Assembly (NCBI GenBank): GCA_029204225.1
Contig: CM055100.1
Span: 56,213,628-56,277,627, forward strand
Length of the DNA: 64,000 bases
DNA from: Diphasiastrum complanatum
Taxonomy: Eukaryota > Streptophyta > Lycopodiopsida > Lycopodiales > Lycopodiaceae
Reading direction: 5' to 3'
This document shows, in pieces, positions 1-13,300 of the stretch. The notes under the pieces were generated by a model. It searched no databases, was not told where the DNA came from, and saw only the letters and a list, made by a program, of their open reading frames with translations. A program made the translations under genes and the position numbers. Within the stretch, counting starts at the first letter, position 1, and every line of letters starts with the position of its first letter.

Positions 1-924
1 AATGACAAAAGCTGGAGAAACACATTTGCTATAACTGTGGTGCACAATAGATGTCAGAACAGAGAACAATAGACTTATGAACAGAGAGATGAAAGAATAA
101 TTAAATCATTGTGGGTACGAAGAATGGTACATAAGTCTGTCTAGACAAAAAAGTAGTTATTCCTGTTGGTGGGAACATAATGCTTCTATCTAACAAAAAA
201 CTAATTTATGGAATAATAATTTACATCTAGAATAGTGTCAAGCTAGAGAATAGATCTAGTATGCTATGAAAGTACGAGCTGAAAGTACAGCTGCAACTTG
301 TTGAATTTTGATCTCACTCCATGTACTAATCCAACAAATGTTAAATAGTTTGAAGAAATAATCTTGTTCCTGTAATGGTCTGCAAACCTACACATTACTA
401 ATACTCAAATTCCTTCATAGTCTGCAAATTTACTCCTAAAGTCGCACAGTTTGCAGCAATACACAACTTTCAGTTGCAACTATTACATATATCGCAGAAT
501 CCACAAAAGGTGCAAATATGCTAATTGTTGGGATTTTGCGCCTTTGGCACTTTAGCGCGTGCATCATATTTTCTTAAAAGCAAAAAGAGCGGCTGCCTTT
601 TTCTCTGAAGGGCCTATCGCAAGTTTCTCTAAAGGCCAGCGACTTCAGCAGCTATCTTGATATTGGAAGATATCGCACCTATCATGTTCCCCAAAAGGGT
701 GTTTTGATGCCGGGCATGCTTATAGCGGATATCCCAGATATCGCATTTAGTGTGAATGCCTCAACTATCGCAACTATTGCATTTTCCAAAAAATGCAAAT
801 TTCAATATTTTTCAAGAAACTCCAAAAACCACAACTATCGCAAAAAATCGCATTGTCATGAGTGTGACTTTGCGACTAGATATATCGGGCATATCTTGAT
901 CTTAAGTGGAGGCCACAGCTTGGG
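1..924. other. No gene recognised; probable pyruvate kinase intron 8 or 3' flank
   Basis: AT-rich sequence with a loose repetition of 'ATATCGCA'-like words between about 485 and 900. Searched on the minus strand for the C-terminal pyruvate kinase exons; none were seen. Confidence 0.5.
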
Positions 925-1338
925 GTTAAGCCCGACTATTACCGCTCAAATTACCTCTTTCTTCTCCAGGAGGAGACGACGGGACCTAGTATCTGATGAT
1001 GATGATGATGATGACAACTTACCTACCCATAGAGATCAGAGACAGCATCCCACTCATACTCATGTGGCAGCACGAGCTACTCGACCTATCATGAGGAGGC
1101 TTCATCCTACTAGACGACGTCAGCGACCACCATGTTGTAGCCCGTATTACATCTTTCTATAGCATCAGCAGGACAGGATTGGATGAGTTCAGTATTTAGA
1201 TATGTTACTTCTGTTACTGTTTCAGAGACGTTTCATATGCTCACCCTGTTACAACACACTTGACATGTACATTTACTAGTCTTATATGCCTTTTTGAATG
1301 GAAAAGACATTAATAAAGCTCTCTCTCTCTCTCTCTCT
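925..1338 (+). mobile_element. LINE 3' fragment (LINE-a) with (CT)10 tail
   Basis: The frame here reads [13 protein letters not shown], then an Asp run and an Arg/His-rich tail ending at 1160. This is the same basic C-terminal tail seen at 53,999-54,178. It is followed by a short 3' UTR with CTTGACATGTACATT, TCTTATATGCCTTTT and AAAAGACATTAATAAAG, then (CT)10 in place of poly(A). The rest of the element is missing, as usual for 5'-truncated LINE copies. Confidence 0.75.
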
Positions 1339-2058
1339 GTGTAGAGAGAGAGAAAGAGAGAGAGATGTGCGCATAGACTGGTATTGTTCATCCGGAGATG
1401 GGCTACTGCGTGTAGCAGGCTGAGCCGCGAGAGCGGTGAATACTGCTACAAGCTGTAGCCGACCGTCGGATTAACAATACCTGACGAAGCAGGAGAGAGA
1501 TAGACGGTCGAGATCTAAATCTGTTTGCAGCCTGCACTATGGAACATAATGAACCTTCTCTCAACTGATGACGTCATGCCACATGTCCCCTCATCACCGC
1601 TCACGACTGCTACGTATGTATACTCTACAAGATGCTCTCTAAACAAGGAGTTCTATGCATACATTCTAAGACTACTCCTCACTCTAATTTATGTTCCATA
1701 GTTGAAAATCCGGGACACTACCCTCCTGCTTTGAGACCCTATGACTCCCATCGAGCTGAGGGTCCCCTTCAAAATAGTTGTGACAACTAATTCTAACTAT
1801 GCCTGCTGATGACAGTCTGGTATTTTTTATGTTTAGGTTGAATGAAATCAATGCACCATTGTTAGGGAAACCAAAATAAATAGCATCAATAAAGAGGTCA
1901 ACCATGACACAAAAACAATCGCATCAGCATGAATAAGAAGCTGAAGCTCAACTTGCAAACTTCCTATATGCCTATATTGAGTCTTGAGCGTCCTAATAGC
2001 AAACGAAAAGTGGCATAGGCTTTATGTCCAGGATCATTCTGTGTGTGTGCGCGAGCGC

Positions 2059-2062
<4 letters not shown>
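1339..2062. other. Unassigned intron sequence after exon 8
   Basis: A short GA-rich stretch (1343-1365) follows the CT tail of LINE-a, forming an imperfect CT/GA fold-back. The remainder holds no recognised coding sequence. Confidence 0.4.

Positions 2063-2122
<60 letters not shown>
2063..2122. repeat. (GA)30 microsatellite beside the exon 8 donor
   Basis: Thirty GA units, preceded by a GT/GC-alternating stretch (2041-2062). On the gene strand it is (CT)30, starting 13 bases past exon 8. It could be the tail of a LINE insertion truncated to almost nothing. Confidence 0.95.
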
Positions 2123-2125
<3 letters not shown>

Positions 2126-2135
2126 AAATACTTAC

Positions 2136-2311
2136 TTCCCATGAGCAGTTTCTCCTGAGAGCATGACTGCATCTGCACCTTCTCGCACAGCAATTGCAAT
2201 ATCTGAAACTTCTGCACGAGTAGGTGTTGGATGATTTATCATGCTTTCTAGCATATTTGTTGCAACTATCACAGGCTTTCCCATTCCACGACAGGTCCTG
2301 ATTATTTCTTC
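2136..2311 (-). CDS. PKP2: Pyruvate kinase exon 8
   Basis: Starts [20 protein letters not shown] after acceptor GACAG|GAA, and continues through [24 protein letters not shown] and [10 protein letters not shown]. Donor AA|GTAAGT. The intron then runs into a (CT)30 tract (GA on this strand, 2063-2122) only 13 bases past the exon. The next expected exon, the start of the C-terminal domain, is not found to the left. Confidence 0.92.
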
Positions 2312-4271
2312 CTGTCAAAGAGACGTACATTATGTATCATGTTACAGGACATTTGTAGAGATGTTTTCTTTGCCAATAAATCTGATCATCTATAGATGAT
2401 GCTGCTCAGTGATAAGAGAGATGAATATAGTAGGCTCTTGACCAAAAAGGAGGTCTAAACACCCCAATAACTTCTTCCAACAACAAAGATCTTTCGTTGA
2501 GAATTAGATTTGTCACCAGGTGCTTGTACATGAAGCAGAGAGTGTAATGAGCATAGTCTTTACATGTCAACATTCCAAATCAAGTTTTTACAGTGCTGGT
2601 AAACGAAGTGGAAATAGAAATCAATATAATCCTTACATTCCAATGTCCCAAAGCACATTTCTATACACATCAGTTTATCCTCAACACCACCAGAAGCTCC
2701 TAATTTGGAACATGGTATATGTTGTATTCGGTCACAGCATTTTTGAGAGTTTGAGTTGAAAGTTTTATCATGTTGCTTTAGAGGTGTGAGAAAGAAAGAT
2801 GATAGCTACAAAAGGAAATTGCAAAAACTCTCCATGCTTTTGAATATGAAGACAGCAGTAACTATGAATGTTATAACTGCTAGTGAAAGGCATTGTAAAT
2901 ATGCGCTGATCAGTTTGTTCTAGTGGAAACATACAACATGTTTATACAGTAAGCAGACTACCTAAAATCATAGAATAAATAATGAGTAAGACTTGATTTG
3001 CCTATCCTACCAAAGTCTACAAGGTGACATGCTCAAGAATATAAACAAAAAACTATCCAAATCAAAGCAAAAATCAAATAAGCCACAATAGTATTATGCC
3101 ATCATAGACTTTTGTTTCATCTACACAAACTGTCCTTTTAGGTGTTCGACATAATATCGTTTCTAAATTATGTTATCTTTGAGTATGAGATATGAGCCAG
3201 GACAGTAACAGTTGATCGTGCACCACCTTGTACATTTACCATTTGAATAGAGACTAAAGCAGGTTTCTACTGCCTTACCTGCAATAGAGGCACTTCTTCA
3301 ATTGGAAGCTCTGCTCCAAGGTCACCTCGAGCAACCATTGCCTGTTGAATGAAGAATCTCAAGGATTGTCAATAAAAGCTTCAGCAAAGACAGATTGTCA
3401 CTCCAATGATCAATTGTATATGAAAGTTGTCAGTGCTACTACCACAACCAAAATGAGAGATAAAGCTATACATGAATTCTCTGCATAATAGACCTTTTCA
3501 AATCTGGTCATGGATGATCCATTAGGTGTATAAATAATCTCTGATAGTTTTTGCATCCAAATTGATAAACTATCATCCAACTGCATTAACTGAAGGATTT
3601 ACCCCATCGGATGCAGCAAGTATGGATTGCAAATTGGGAATGGAGTCTGCACTCTCAATCTTGGGAATCACATGGATATTGGCATCACAGCCTGCAGCAT
3701 CATATCAAAGAGGTAAGAAAACCAGCCGTTTGAATTTTGCTGCAACATCCAGTCATTATTGAGATTACATTTTGACAAGAATTAGCACTTCAAAATGACA
3801 TAAGCTACCACGAGAGAGTACAATCAACTATGTATCTATCAAGGAGTAAGACCTCTCAGGTACTCTTTCAACTGATGCACTACTTGGGCATCCTTCACAA
3901 AAGAAACAGCATAAAAATCCACTTTATTCTCCACGCCAAATTTGATATCTTCCCAGTCCTTTTCTGTTCAGACATTCAAAAGAGCCTCAAAGTTAAAAGA
4001 GAATCATAGAGTCAATTTGGACACATAACAAATGGCTTGCATCTTTCTACTATAAATCATAAAGAATCATACCCAGTTCATATACATGCTAAGATCCATC
4101 CCTGCCCATTGAAGTCTGTGCTAAGGCAAAACACTTGTGTGAGGTCATGTGAGCATGCATGAAGGCATGCATTGAAATCAGGAATGTTAGTATAGGTACA
4201 TAATTCTGATCTGTCTTTGTAAATTCAGTGTTTAGAGAAGAGCAACAAAACTTATACCCTTCAAAGGGTAA

Positions 4272-4359
<88 letters not shown>

Positions 4360-7300
4360 TTTATTAACGTCTTTTCATGCCAAATGGCATATAAAACCAA
4401 ATAAATACATCTCAAATGTGATAGATACTGAAAGGAGCATGTAAATGTCTCCATACACAAACAACAACTACTAGCTAAAATAATTGGTCTATCAAGACCA
4501 GATAAAAACTCTCAAATGTTCTAAAATGCTCATGGACGTGGAAGTCCGAAACATGGTACAATGGGGTGTCATGTAACTGTACAATAACCATCCGAACTAT
4601 GTGATAGATCATGTCGCCACTGAAACGCTGCTGAAGAAAGTAAGTATAGAAGAGGATGCAGGTACTGGTGCTGAAGCGTTGGGTCTACCCCCATGAGCTC
4701 TAGGTCTAGTAGTCTACTCCTAGGTTCTCCCTCTCTATCAGGGTTCAGGGTTTATATGTACATTTTACATTCAGTATGTTGGAGTGTGATAGCTTGATAG
4801 TGCGTGTTCTTCTTTCGGCTTCTTTGGTGATTGTTTATGGTGATTGCTTGATGTTGCATATCTGATTATTGACACTAAGAAGAGAGAAAAGCTATGCATG
4901 GATAGCGTGAAACCGGAAGAGAGAGAGAGAGAAAGAAAGAAAGAAAGAAAGCTTTATTAACGTCTTTTCCATGCCGAAAGGCGTATAAGACGAAACCAGT
5001 ACATCAAATAAGATGGAAACTAAACGGATCAGTGCCGTCGAAACAAACTAACTAGAAACAAATTGACTAAGAAGAGAGCGATATGGCCAAGATTATATGG
5101 TACGTGTACCATTTACATGCTCAATTGGACATCTCTTCATTTCTCTAACTCAGACTCTATCTCAGAATTAAGATTCTCATTAACTATAGGCTTACGATCC
5201 ACAAATCTGATAATGCCATCGCGATAGATAAAGTCGTTTGCCAATAAATAGAGCTTCATGTCTTGCCTTTTTACGTTCTTGGACTTGGATGAAAGTAAGA
5301 TCTTCATCCAAATAGATTTTTGTATCATGTAATTTAGATCGTTTCCCTAAAACTTCGCGCCGGTGAGACACTGACGTGAAGCGGATGACAAGAGTATCCG
5401 GGTCCTTCTTAGGTGGCCAGGCAGTTTCCATACCTTTAGCCTGGAATCATATATCACGATGCCCATCAGCATGAAAGAAATGGTGGATGGTATGCTGTGA
5501 AGGTGTGATTAGATGTGCCTTGGACCTCTGTCGCCGGATAGGCCGTCGGTGTCGTCTCTGCTGTCGTGGCGCTCTGGGCTGTGATCTCATAACTGACTGT
5601 CTCTCTGGCCGTCGACATGGTCTCTGATGCCGGTGTACGAAGGAGTCGGGAATCTCGGCCTCTCCATCTGAGTCGCTGCCTATGGGTACCTCGGATCTCT
5701 GTCTCCGACGGGATATGCACTCATCAATGCTCAGCTGTGTCAGGGAATGTGTACCATCTAGTCTCCTCCTCCTCAGGTCTGACATCTCTCAGATCATCAG
5801 TGCGACATATCTAGGGTCCTCATAAGATATCAAGGTAGAAAGTGTAACTGGGTGCTCTCTGAACAAGCAGTAGTACCGCCCCCATATCTCATAGTAGGCT
5901 AGACATCTGAAGAGGAAATGTGACTCGTCCTCAGTCTCATGCATAACACACATGCTACAGAGCCGGTCCTCTCGTGGGGTGCCACTGTATCTGCCAGTCT
6001 CAATAGCCAGCTGATGTGAAGAAACCCGAAACTGACCCATCGCTATCCGCAGACTATGTGATATACTCCTCAGCAAGTAACCAGATACTATGGGGCAGCC
6101 AGCCGGATCAAGAGATAGAAAGTGTGTACGATAAAACTCACTCTTGGTCCCCAATGGACCCTGCCAAGTGGTATGAAGATATGATCTGTAAAGGAGGCCT
6201 CTGATGTACTGGTGGGTGCCCGCAGGTAGATCACTAATCTGGATACCCAATGTGGAGAGGAGACGGCAAGCCTGGGAATACCATGAGAAAAGGTGTCCCT
6301 CTGAGTGTAGGCGCCGGGATGAAGATAAAGCTGCAACTACATAATGTGTACCCCCGTCCTGAAGATCCTCTAACCTCTGTATGAATGTCACAATATGGAA
6401 TAAGGCCTCAATCTGAATGGGGGGGACCGCGAACTCCGCCAAGATAATCTGGTGTGGTACTGAGGGCTTAGCCCGTATCATCCGGGAGAGCAAACGAATC
6501 TGGAGCTGGGAGATATATGTCCAATCAGTAGCTGTCAGACCAGTACTCCATGTCTCGGAAGCATACATAGCTGAGGGCACAACCATAGTGTCAAAGAGCC
6601 GACACTTACTAGTCGCATCTCTGATGTGTGAGCTGAAACATAGTCTCTCCAAATCTACCAGTGAGGCATAGCCCTTCCGTACCCGGGAAATAGCTGCGTG
6701 TCTCATGCTGAACGTAGGCCCCGAGAATAGTACTCCTAGATATGTATAGGAATCAACAACCTCTAGGGGATGACCATCCCATAGAAGCTCCTGCCGCATC
6801 ATGAAAGACCTAGAGGCGTTGAACACCATAACCTTAGTCTTGGCCACATTCACCGACAAACCCCACCGTGTGCAGAAAGAAAGAAGAGCATCTAAGTGTC
6901 GCTGCAAACCCTCTCTCGTCCGTGAAAGCAAAACCACATTATCAGCATAAAGGAGAATAGCAATAATGAGGTCACCCAATGTACAACCCTCCCCTCCATC
7001 ACTCTGTATAACATGCTCTAGCTCGTCAATGTAAAGACCAAAAAGTGTAGGAGACAGTGGACATCCCTGTTTGACACCAATAGTACTGACCACCTCCGGT
7101 GAAATAACTCCTGATAGTCGGACCCTGCCAATAACTCGCCTGTACAATGCTCCTACCGCCTGTATAGTATCCTCCTGAAAGCCCCAATCATGAAGTCTCT
7201 GTATCAATAGATGCCTAGGCACAGAATCAAATGCCTTGCGGAAATCCACAAAGCAGCAGTATACATGCTCCCTCTTGGCCTTAGCCTCCTCAATGATGGA

Positions 7301-10300
7301 CCTCAAAGTAAAGATATGATCCGATGTAGTATATCCCGGTTTGAAACCCGCCTGTCCAATGGCATGGAGTGATCTAGCATCCATCTCTGTACTGATCTCT
7401 GACTGTAGGATAGAACCATATACTTTGGCGAAGAGGTGACTGATCATAATGGTGGGGTAGTTGTCAGCTTTCATGGGGTCCCCGCCTTTGTGGATAGGGT
7501 GAATGAGGTTTGTGGACCATGGAGAGGGAAAATCAGGAGAGAGACTAACGTCTTTTGTGCCAAAAGGCATATAAGACCAAATAAGTACATCTCAAGTGTT
7601 GTAAATCCATGTAGGAGTATAAATATGTCTCCAATACCAAAATAAATGAACTAACATATATCTAACCTAATCTCTACTCTCGTACGTTTGAGATCTCTAT
7701 AGAGACTGAATGCTATAATAAGGTATACTATGAGTGGAGCTGTATAGCAGATAACATGTCATAGTAGAGCTGGAACCTTGCTGAAGAAAGCAAGAACCAT
7801 TTCCTCCTCTATAGCACCTTGCCATTCTTCAAGATCCTTTGCTCCTTCAAAGGTTGATGGCTCTCGACACTTCAAATTGTCACTCATGAGGGCGTAGTTT
7901 ATATGGTAGCGATCATGAGCTTTCCTCTCTCTAGTTCATCTCCTCCCTTCGCCTTGCGAGCTTGATCCTGGTTGATTCATCTTCACGTCCTTCATCATAG
8001 TCTCATTTCATTTAGGCACCTTTGGTTTAGGTGATGCCTCTTCAGGAGTCACATTGGGAACCGCAACAATGGGGCTACGATTTTGAAGGAAAGCAGCAGT
8101 ATTACAAGCCTTAGACCACTAGAAGTTTGGTAGATTTATTTGCTTCATCATTGATCTCGTAGTTTCCACTATCGTGCAATTCTTCCTTTCTGCAACTCCA
8201 TTACTGTGAGAAGTATGCACTTGTGTAAACTGCCTCTTGATGCCATTTTCCTTGCAAAAAGCTTCAAAATAATTAGATTTATACTCACCCCCTCTATCTG
8301 ATCTTAGCACTTTGATTTGTGCGTCCATCTGGTCTCCACCAAAGCATTAAACTCTTTGAAACAAGCCAACACGTCCGATTTCTTCTTCGAGAAATAGATG
8401 CATGTCTTCCTGAAATAATCATCTATGAACGTCATGAAGTAATAGGCCATGCCCAATGACATGGTCTTCATCAGACCGCAAAGATCACTATGGATGAGTT
8501 CAAGTACCTTTTTGGCTCGTGTCGCTCCACCATTCTTAAACTTCTATCAATCGACCCTCACAAATCAAGGACCATCTTCAGCTTGCTCATCAAATGCAAA
8601 TTTCCGTAATTTAGGTGACCCATCCTACGATGCCATAACTCATAATGAGATGCAACAAACAATGCCAACCCATATTCACCTGGGTCAACCTGTAAAGGCC
8701 ATGGTTATTGTCACGATACCCATCACAACCACCTTATAATCATGATCCATATCTTTCATGAAACAAGCATTCTTGACAAACTCAACCTTTAAGTGTTGAT
8801 TTGCAATTATTCCAACAAAAAGTAAGCTCTTTTTCAAACCAGGCTTATAAAGGACATTAGAAATATTTTTCACCTTACCATCAGGAAATTGTATTGGAAT
8901 GTTCCCAACCCCTTCAATACGGCATTCTTGTCCATTGGCCTGCATCATCTTTTCACCATCATTGATCGATGAAAAGTTCTCAAACTAGTCTCTCCTCCCA
9001 GTCATGTGCCTAGTCGCACCAGAGTCAACGAACCACCTCGCACCAAGCTAATGCAGATGACAACACATTCGGCTAGATTGCCCTGTTGCTTCACTTTCCG
9101 TTGTTTGATATCCGCCTTCTTTTTGTAGCATTCCCAAACTCAATGGTCTTGCTTGTGACAATAGTAACATTTGCCCTTTTTCTTCTTTTGCTTCAAAGAC
9201 GACTCTCCCTTGTCCTCATTATCCTTGCCCTTCCTAGGAATCTTCTTCCAACCTTTTTGCTTGCCTTTGGCCAACGATGCCAAATCTTCTTGTGTAGCTT
9301 GTTGCGATTTTACCACCTCACGCCTCTGTTCTTCTTGTAATAGGATTTTGTGCAAATCTTTGAAGATGGGTAATCTCTCCATTGACGCAATGCCACTTAC
9401 GAACATTTGTAATCCTTCAGTCACACCACTCATGGTCGTATGGACAAGCTCCACATCCCCAATGGGTTCACCAATCACGGCTAGCTGGAATGCCTTGATC
9501 CTGGTGAAAACGATCTCGGGCTCTCATTTTCCTCCATTCTTATGGTGTTCAACTTGGTCTTCAAGAACATCATACGTGATGGATTCGCAGTTTGATATTG
9601 AGTCCTCAATGCTTCCCAAGCACCTCTTGCCGTAACATCATCACTGATGTGCGTGATCAAATGGTCTTTCACCGACAAGTTTATCAATGATAATGCCTTC
9701 TGAGACCTTTTATCATAAGCTCTCATATTTCCAACAGTCGTGTTTGGCCTCAAATCCACCCCTATCACGATATCCCAAAGCTCCTTCTCCATAAGGATAC
9801 TCTTCATTTTGAATTTCCAGGTATTGCAGTTGGAAACGTCGTCCAACTTCCTAGCTTCGCCCAAAATGGACTCGTTTAAGTTCGCCATCTTGAAACATCT
9901 TGAAATCACAATCATAGGCTAAAAGGAGTGTTCTGAGGACAATGGCAATGCCAAAAGCTCAAAATAATGACCTGCTAAATATTTTCTTACTAGGCCCTTC
10001 ATTTGGTCAAAATCAGCTTAAGGACTTGAAAATAGGGGCTTCTTATGTTTTTGAATTGTTTCTTCACAGTGAAGAAACTCCCCCGTTCACTTGAATTTGC
10101 ACTTCAGGTCCTATTCAATTTGAAAATATTTAATGAAGTTGAAGTGCCCTTGGCACTTCGGGCCCTTTCAACTGAAGTTCTTGCCTATCCAATGGTCCTC
10201 TTAAATCCGATGATTCACGCTCTCTCCATCTTGGCCGTTGATCTGGATGTAGCTTAATTCAGCGGTCTACAAAGATTTTGTGCATCGAACTAGTTTCTTA

Positions 10301-13300
10301 GAGGCACCAGACACTCTTTTACACCGAGTGTATAGCCCGACTGAGCATGCAAGAGGTCCACACTGGTTCTCCTTCTTCTCTCCTTTGTTGATTAGAGTCA
10401 GGGCTCCAAAAAACCCTAAAACTGCGCCCTAAGAGATTTCTCTCTCCTCTCTCCCTATTGAGCCTGCTGGCTGCCTTACCAGATGCACACTAAGGTCGCC
10501 TTGGCCTGTCCGAGTGATGGATATGGTTTTTACCAGCAGATTTGCTGAAAAAAGACAGATTCGAAACACTTTTCCTGACAACCCCGAAAGTGCGCCCTAT
10601 GGAAGATTTTCCAACCTAAATCTCTGCCTGTCAGATTCACAGAACAACTTACCAATAACACCTTGGTCCAGCCAAAAACATCAATGCTGTTCCAAATCCT
10701 GTCCCATTCCGTTGAAAATTGAGCTAGAACGAATGATTTTCAGTTTTTGCATGGCAAATTCTGCTCCCAACTAAAAAACCGTGAGTGATTCTGTGAATCC
10801 CTTCTAGTTGCCTATCCAACCATCTTTCTTGCAAGCGTGTTCAGCCTAAAGCCATGAATCTATCGCACCAACAACGATTCCGTCAGCAACGTGGCTCCAA
10901 TACCAAGTCAAGAAAGCCGTTTGCAAAAAGGGCAAAACCCACTGATCAACTGAATAACATAAAGCATCAGAAGGTAAAAGCAACAGGAGCAATTCTCCAC
11001 CCTTCAGTCTAGGAACCTAGAAAGAGAAAAAGACCGTAATTCATGATTGCACTTTCAACTGATTGTATGGTAACTTTCAGGATGCAGTGGATCCCCTCCG
11101 TTTAATAAATCTCTTGAGGTCAATTGGGGAGTGGCAATTTTGAAGCTTGGGTAGATGGAGGTGGTGGCATTCATCATCATACCATGGGTTGTTAAGAGTC
11201 TTCGGTTTACCTTTTCTCGTAACCCCCTTAATTTAGAAAGTTGTAGCTGCTGCAAAATGGAAGGAGGATGAAAGAAAGGATGCTTAGACTTCTGAAGTGT
11301 TGTTAGATGGAAAATGGCTGAGAAGGGAATGAAGGGTATCTTGGCAAAACAAAGGGGAGGATGGGTCAAAGGAGTGGAGGAGAGCATGCTGAAGGGAGGT
11401 CTTGTTTTGAGGTGAATGGTTGGTGACATGTCCTAGGCTGGTGAATGGCTGGTGACAATTCCTAGGCTGAAGGTCAAGAAAGATTCATCAAGGTATTTCG
11501 TATATTATATAATGACAAAGTCGGAAATGTGGGAGGTGAGATCAAGAAGTCCAATAAGATAGTCAACCACACTATGACTGCCACCATGGGGATGGCAAGT
11601 AAAGTTTCCTGAAAGTGGCCACTGACGGAGACCGTTAAAGATGGCCAGACCATGACCCTTGACCAGATTAAGGAGATGCTCATTGTATCTCATGACCAAG
11701 CCAACCACATATGTTAAAGTCCTGATGATATCTAATTCCTCATTGTCCAATGAGTGTCGACAAAGAAGGTCCTCATGGAGATTGTGGAATAAAGTCTCTC
11801 TACTAGTTATCTTGGAGTTGAAATTACCACTGTGCAAATACCGTGATGTCCTTTGAGATCCTATCAAAAGGAGTACCATTTCTACTATTGGCGCAGTCTG
11901 AAGTCTCTGGCAAGCTTTTTCCAACCAAACCACCTACCCTAACAATATAATCCATAAGAATTTCACTCTTAACTCTTGCTTAATTTTTGTTATGTAGGGG
12001 AAAGTCCTTGAAGAGACCGGCCACCCCTCTTGATCCACTGCCACTATGTTATCACATTTCCTTCCTGCAGACTGAAATATTTCCTATGTGCTAGAGCTTG
12101 GTGCATATTTCCTATTAAAGAAAATATGTCTTCCTTTCCTAAAGGTAACCCGTTTCCCTTTCTCCTTAGCTTCTTGGAATACTTTACTTCTTCTAAACAC
12201 TTGTAGGGCAATGAAATCATCCTCCATGAACGCACGAGAGCCTCTAAGTTTAAGTCTTTAATTAAAAGTATCATATCTACCTTCGATGGCATGGAATCAA
12301 ATAGCAAGTATGGTGTTATGTTTCTTTGTTCTCCAACCTTTATCAAGGTGCTGCATTTGCTAACCCCAAATTCACGATGGAAAACTTAGCGGCTTCATCC
12401 ATTATGTTGTTGGTGTTGAGAACTCCTTGCACTCTACTGTTGAGGGATTTGCTCTCTCATAGCATTTCTTCGGTCATAGTGGACCTTGATTATTTTCTTG
12501 ACCTCTGAACAGCCTCTTGCCACTTCTGCCCACATTTTTGGGTCTTCCCGATGCTTGGCAAATGTCTCCTCTAGCTCTCGGATCATAATGGAAATCAAAT
12601 GTCATGAGAATGGGTTTCGCTCTCCTTAGTGTTAGAAATCAATGATAAACTTCATTGTTACTGTTTACGAGATACATTAATGTTGACAGTTGTGAACAGC
12701 TGTAGGTTCTCTCTCTCTATCAGGGGTTCAGGGTTTATTTGTACATTTTACATTTTGTATGAGTTAGTGTGATAGAGTGATAGTGTGTGTTCTTCTTCCA
12801 CCTTCTTTTGGTGATTGCTTATGGTGAATGCTTGATGTTGCATATCTAATTCTTAACATGGTATCAGAGCAGCAATAGTCCTGCGTGCCTGATCAGTGGA
12901 TACAGCTTGTCACAGGCTCTGCAATGAAGTGAGAAAGTCCTTCACGGGAGGTGAAAGCTTGGAGAGACAAAAACAGCTGGAAGAAATCCTTCTTTGGTGT
13001 ATTTTGCAGGTTTGGAGCTCAGAATCATCAGTAGGGAACGAAGACACAGTCCCGGAGGCATCAAAAAGGCCAGGGCAGCATCAGACAAATTGAAAATCTA
13101 TTGAGTGGGGAGATTTTTTACAATACTTCCTAGTTGTTGTGAAAACCACAGTCCCGGAGGCATCAGAAAGGCTAGGGTAGTATCAGACAGATTGAAAATT
13201 TGTTCAGTGGGGGGAAATTTTCACAATACTTTCTAGTTGTTGTGAAAAGTGCCATTTGTGTGAGAGGTTTGCCAAGAAATCTCTCATTTGTCTATTTGGG

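Larger units (their letters stand above)
4919..7570 (-). mobile_element. LINE copy (LINE-c): reverse transcriptase, basic tail, 3' UTR, GA/GAAA tail
   Basis: A 5'-truncated non-LTR retrotransposon inside pyruvate kinase intron 4. It begins within the RT region, contains the rest of the RT and the C-terminal region, then about 500 bp of 3' sequence ending TTTCGTCTTATACGCCTTTC, AAAAGACGTTAATAAAG and a CT/CTTT tail (4919-4951). The first ~25 bases overlap the 3' end of another copy (7545-7570), so the coding part starts directly behind a CTCTCTCC junction. Clade: not plant L1 by motif; RTE- or Dualen-like is a guess. Confidence 0.85.
7795..10908 (-). mobile_element. Degenerate Ty1/copia element (copia B)
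   Basis: Minus-strand order: possible PBS (TTGGTATTGGAGCC, 10907-10894), a ~1-kb leader, gag, zinc knuckle, protease, integrase, and the start of the RT linker up to 7,795, where a LINE 3' end takes over. The RT and RNase H are missing. Gag and protease are closely similar in motif to copia C, but nucleotide divergence is high and there are stops and frameshifts. LTR ends were not found. Confidence 0.8.
11050..12629 (-). mobile_element. LINE copy (LINE-e), 3' part: ORF1-like region, endonuclease, linker, RT start
   Basis: Read on the minus strand. 12,629-12,050: broken ORF1-like frame. 11,933-11,475: endonuclease. 11,429-11,055: EN-RT linker ending [16 protein letters not shown], which corresponds to the GGDP..(A/E)(D/S)NYPTI start of the RT. 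It is cut off there. The 5' part continues at 16,898-16,785 on the other side of copia C. Confidence 0.75.

Noticed and set aside
704-924. First part of a 152-codon plus-strand frame as a gene
   Set aside because: Only the last ~75 codons match the LINE C-terminal tail; the first part has no family resemblance and sits in unassigned sequence.
1366-1560. GC-richer segment with short inverted repeats as an RNA gene
   Set aside because: No tRNA, snRNA or rRNA signature could be traced; pairing is short and scattered.
5447-5814. Several Arg-rich frames as independent proteins
   Set aside because: One of them is the LINE ORF tail after the in-frame stop; the others are shadows.
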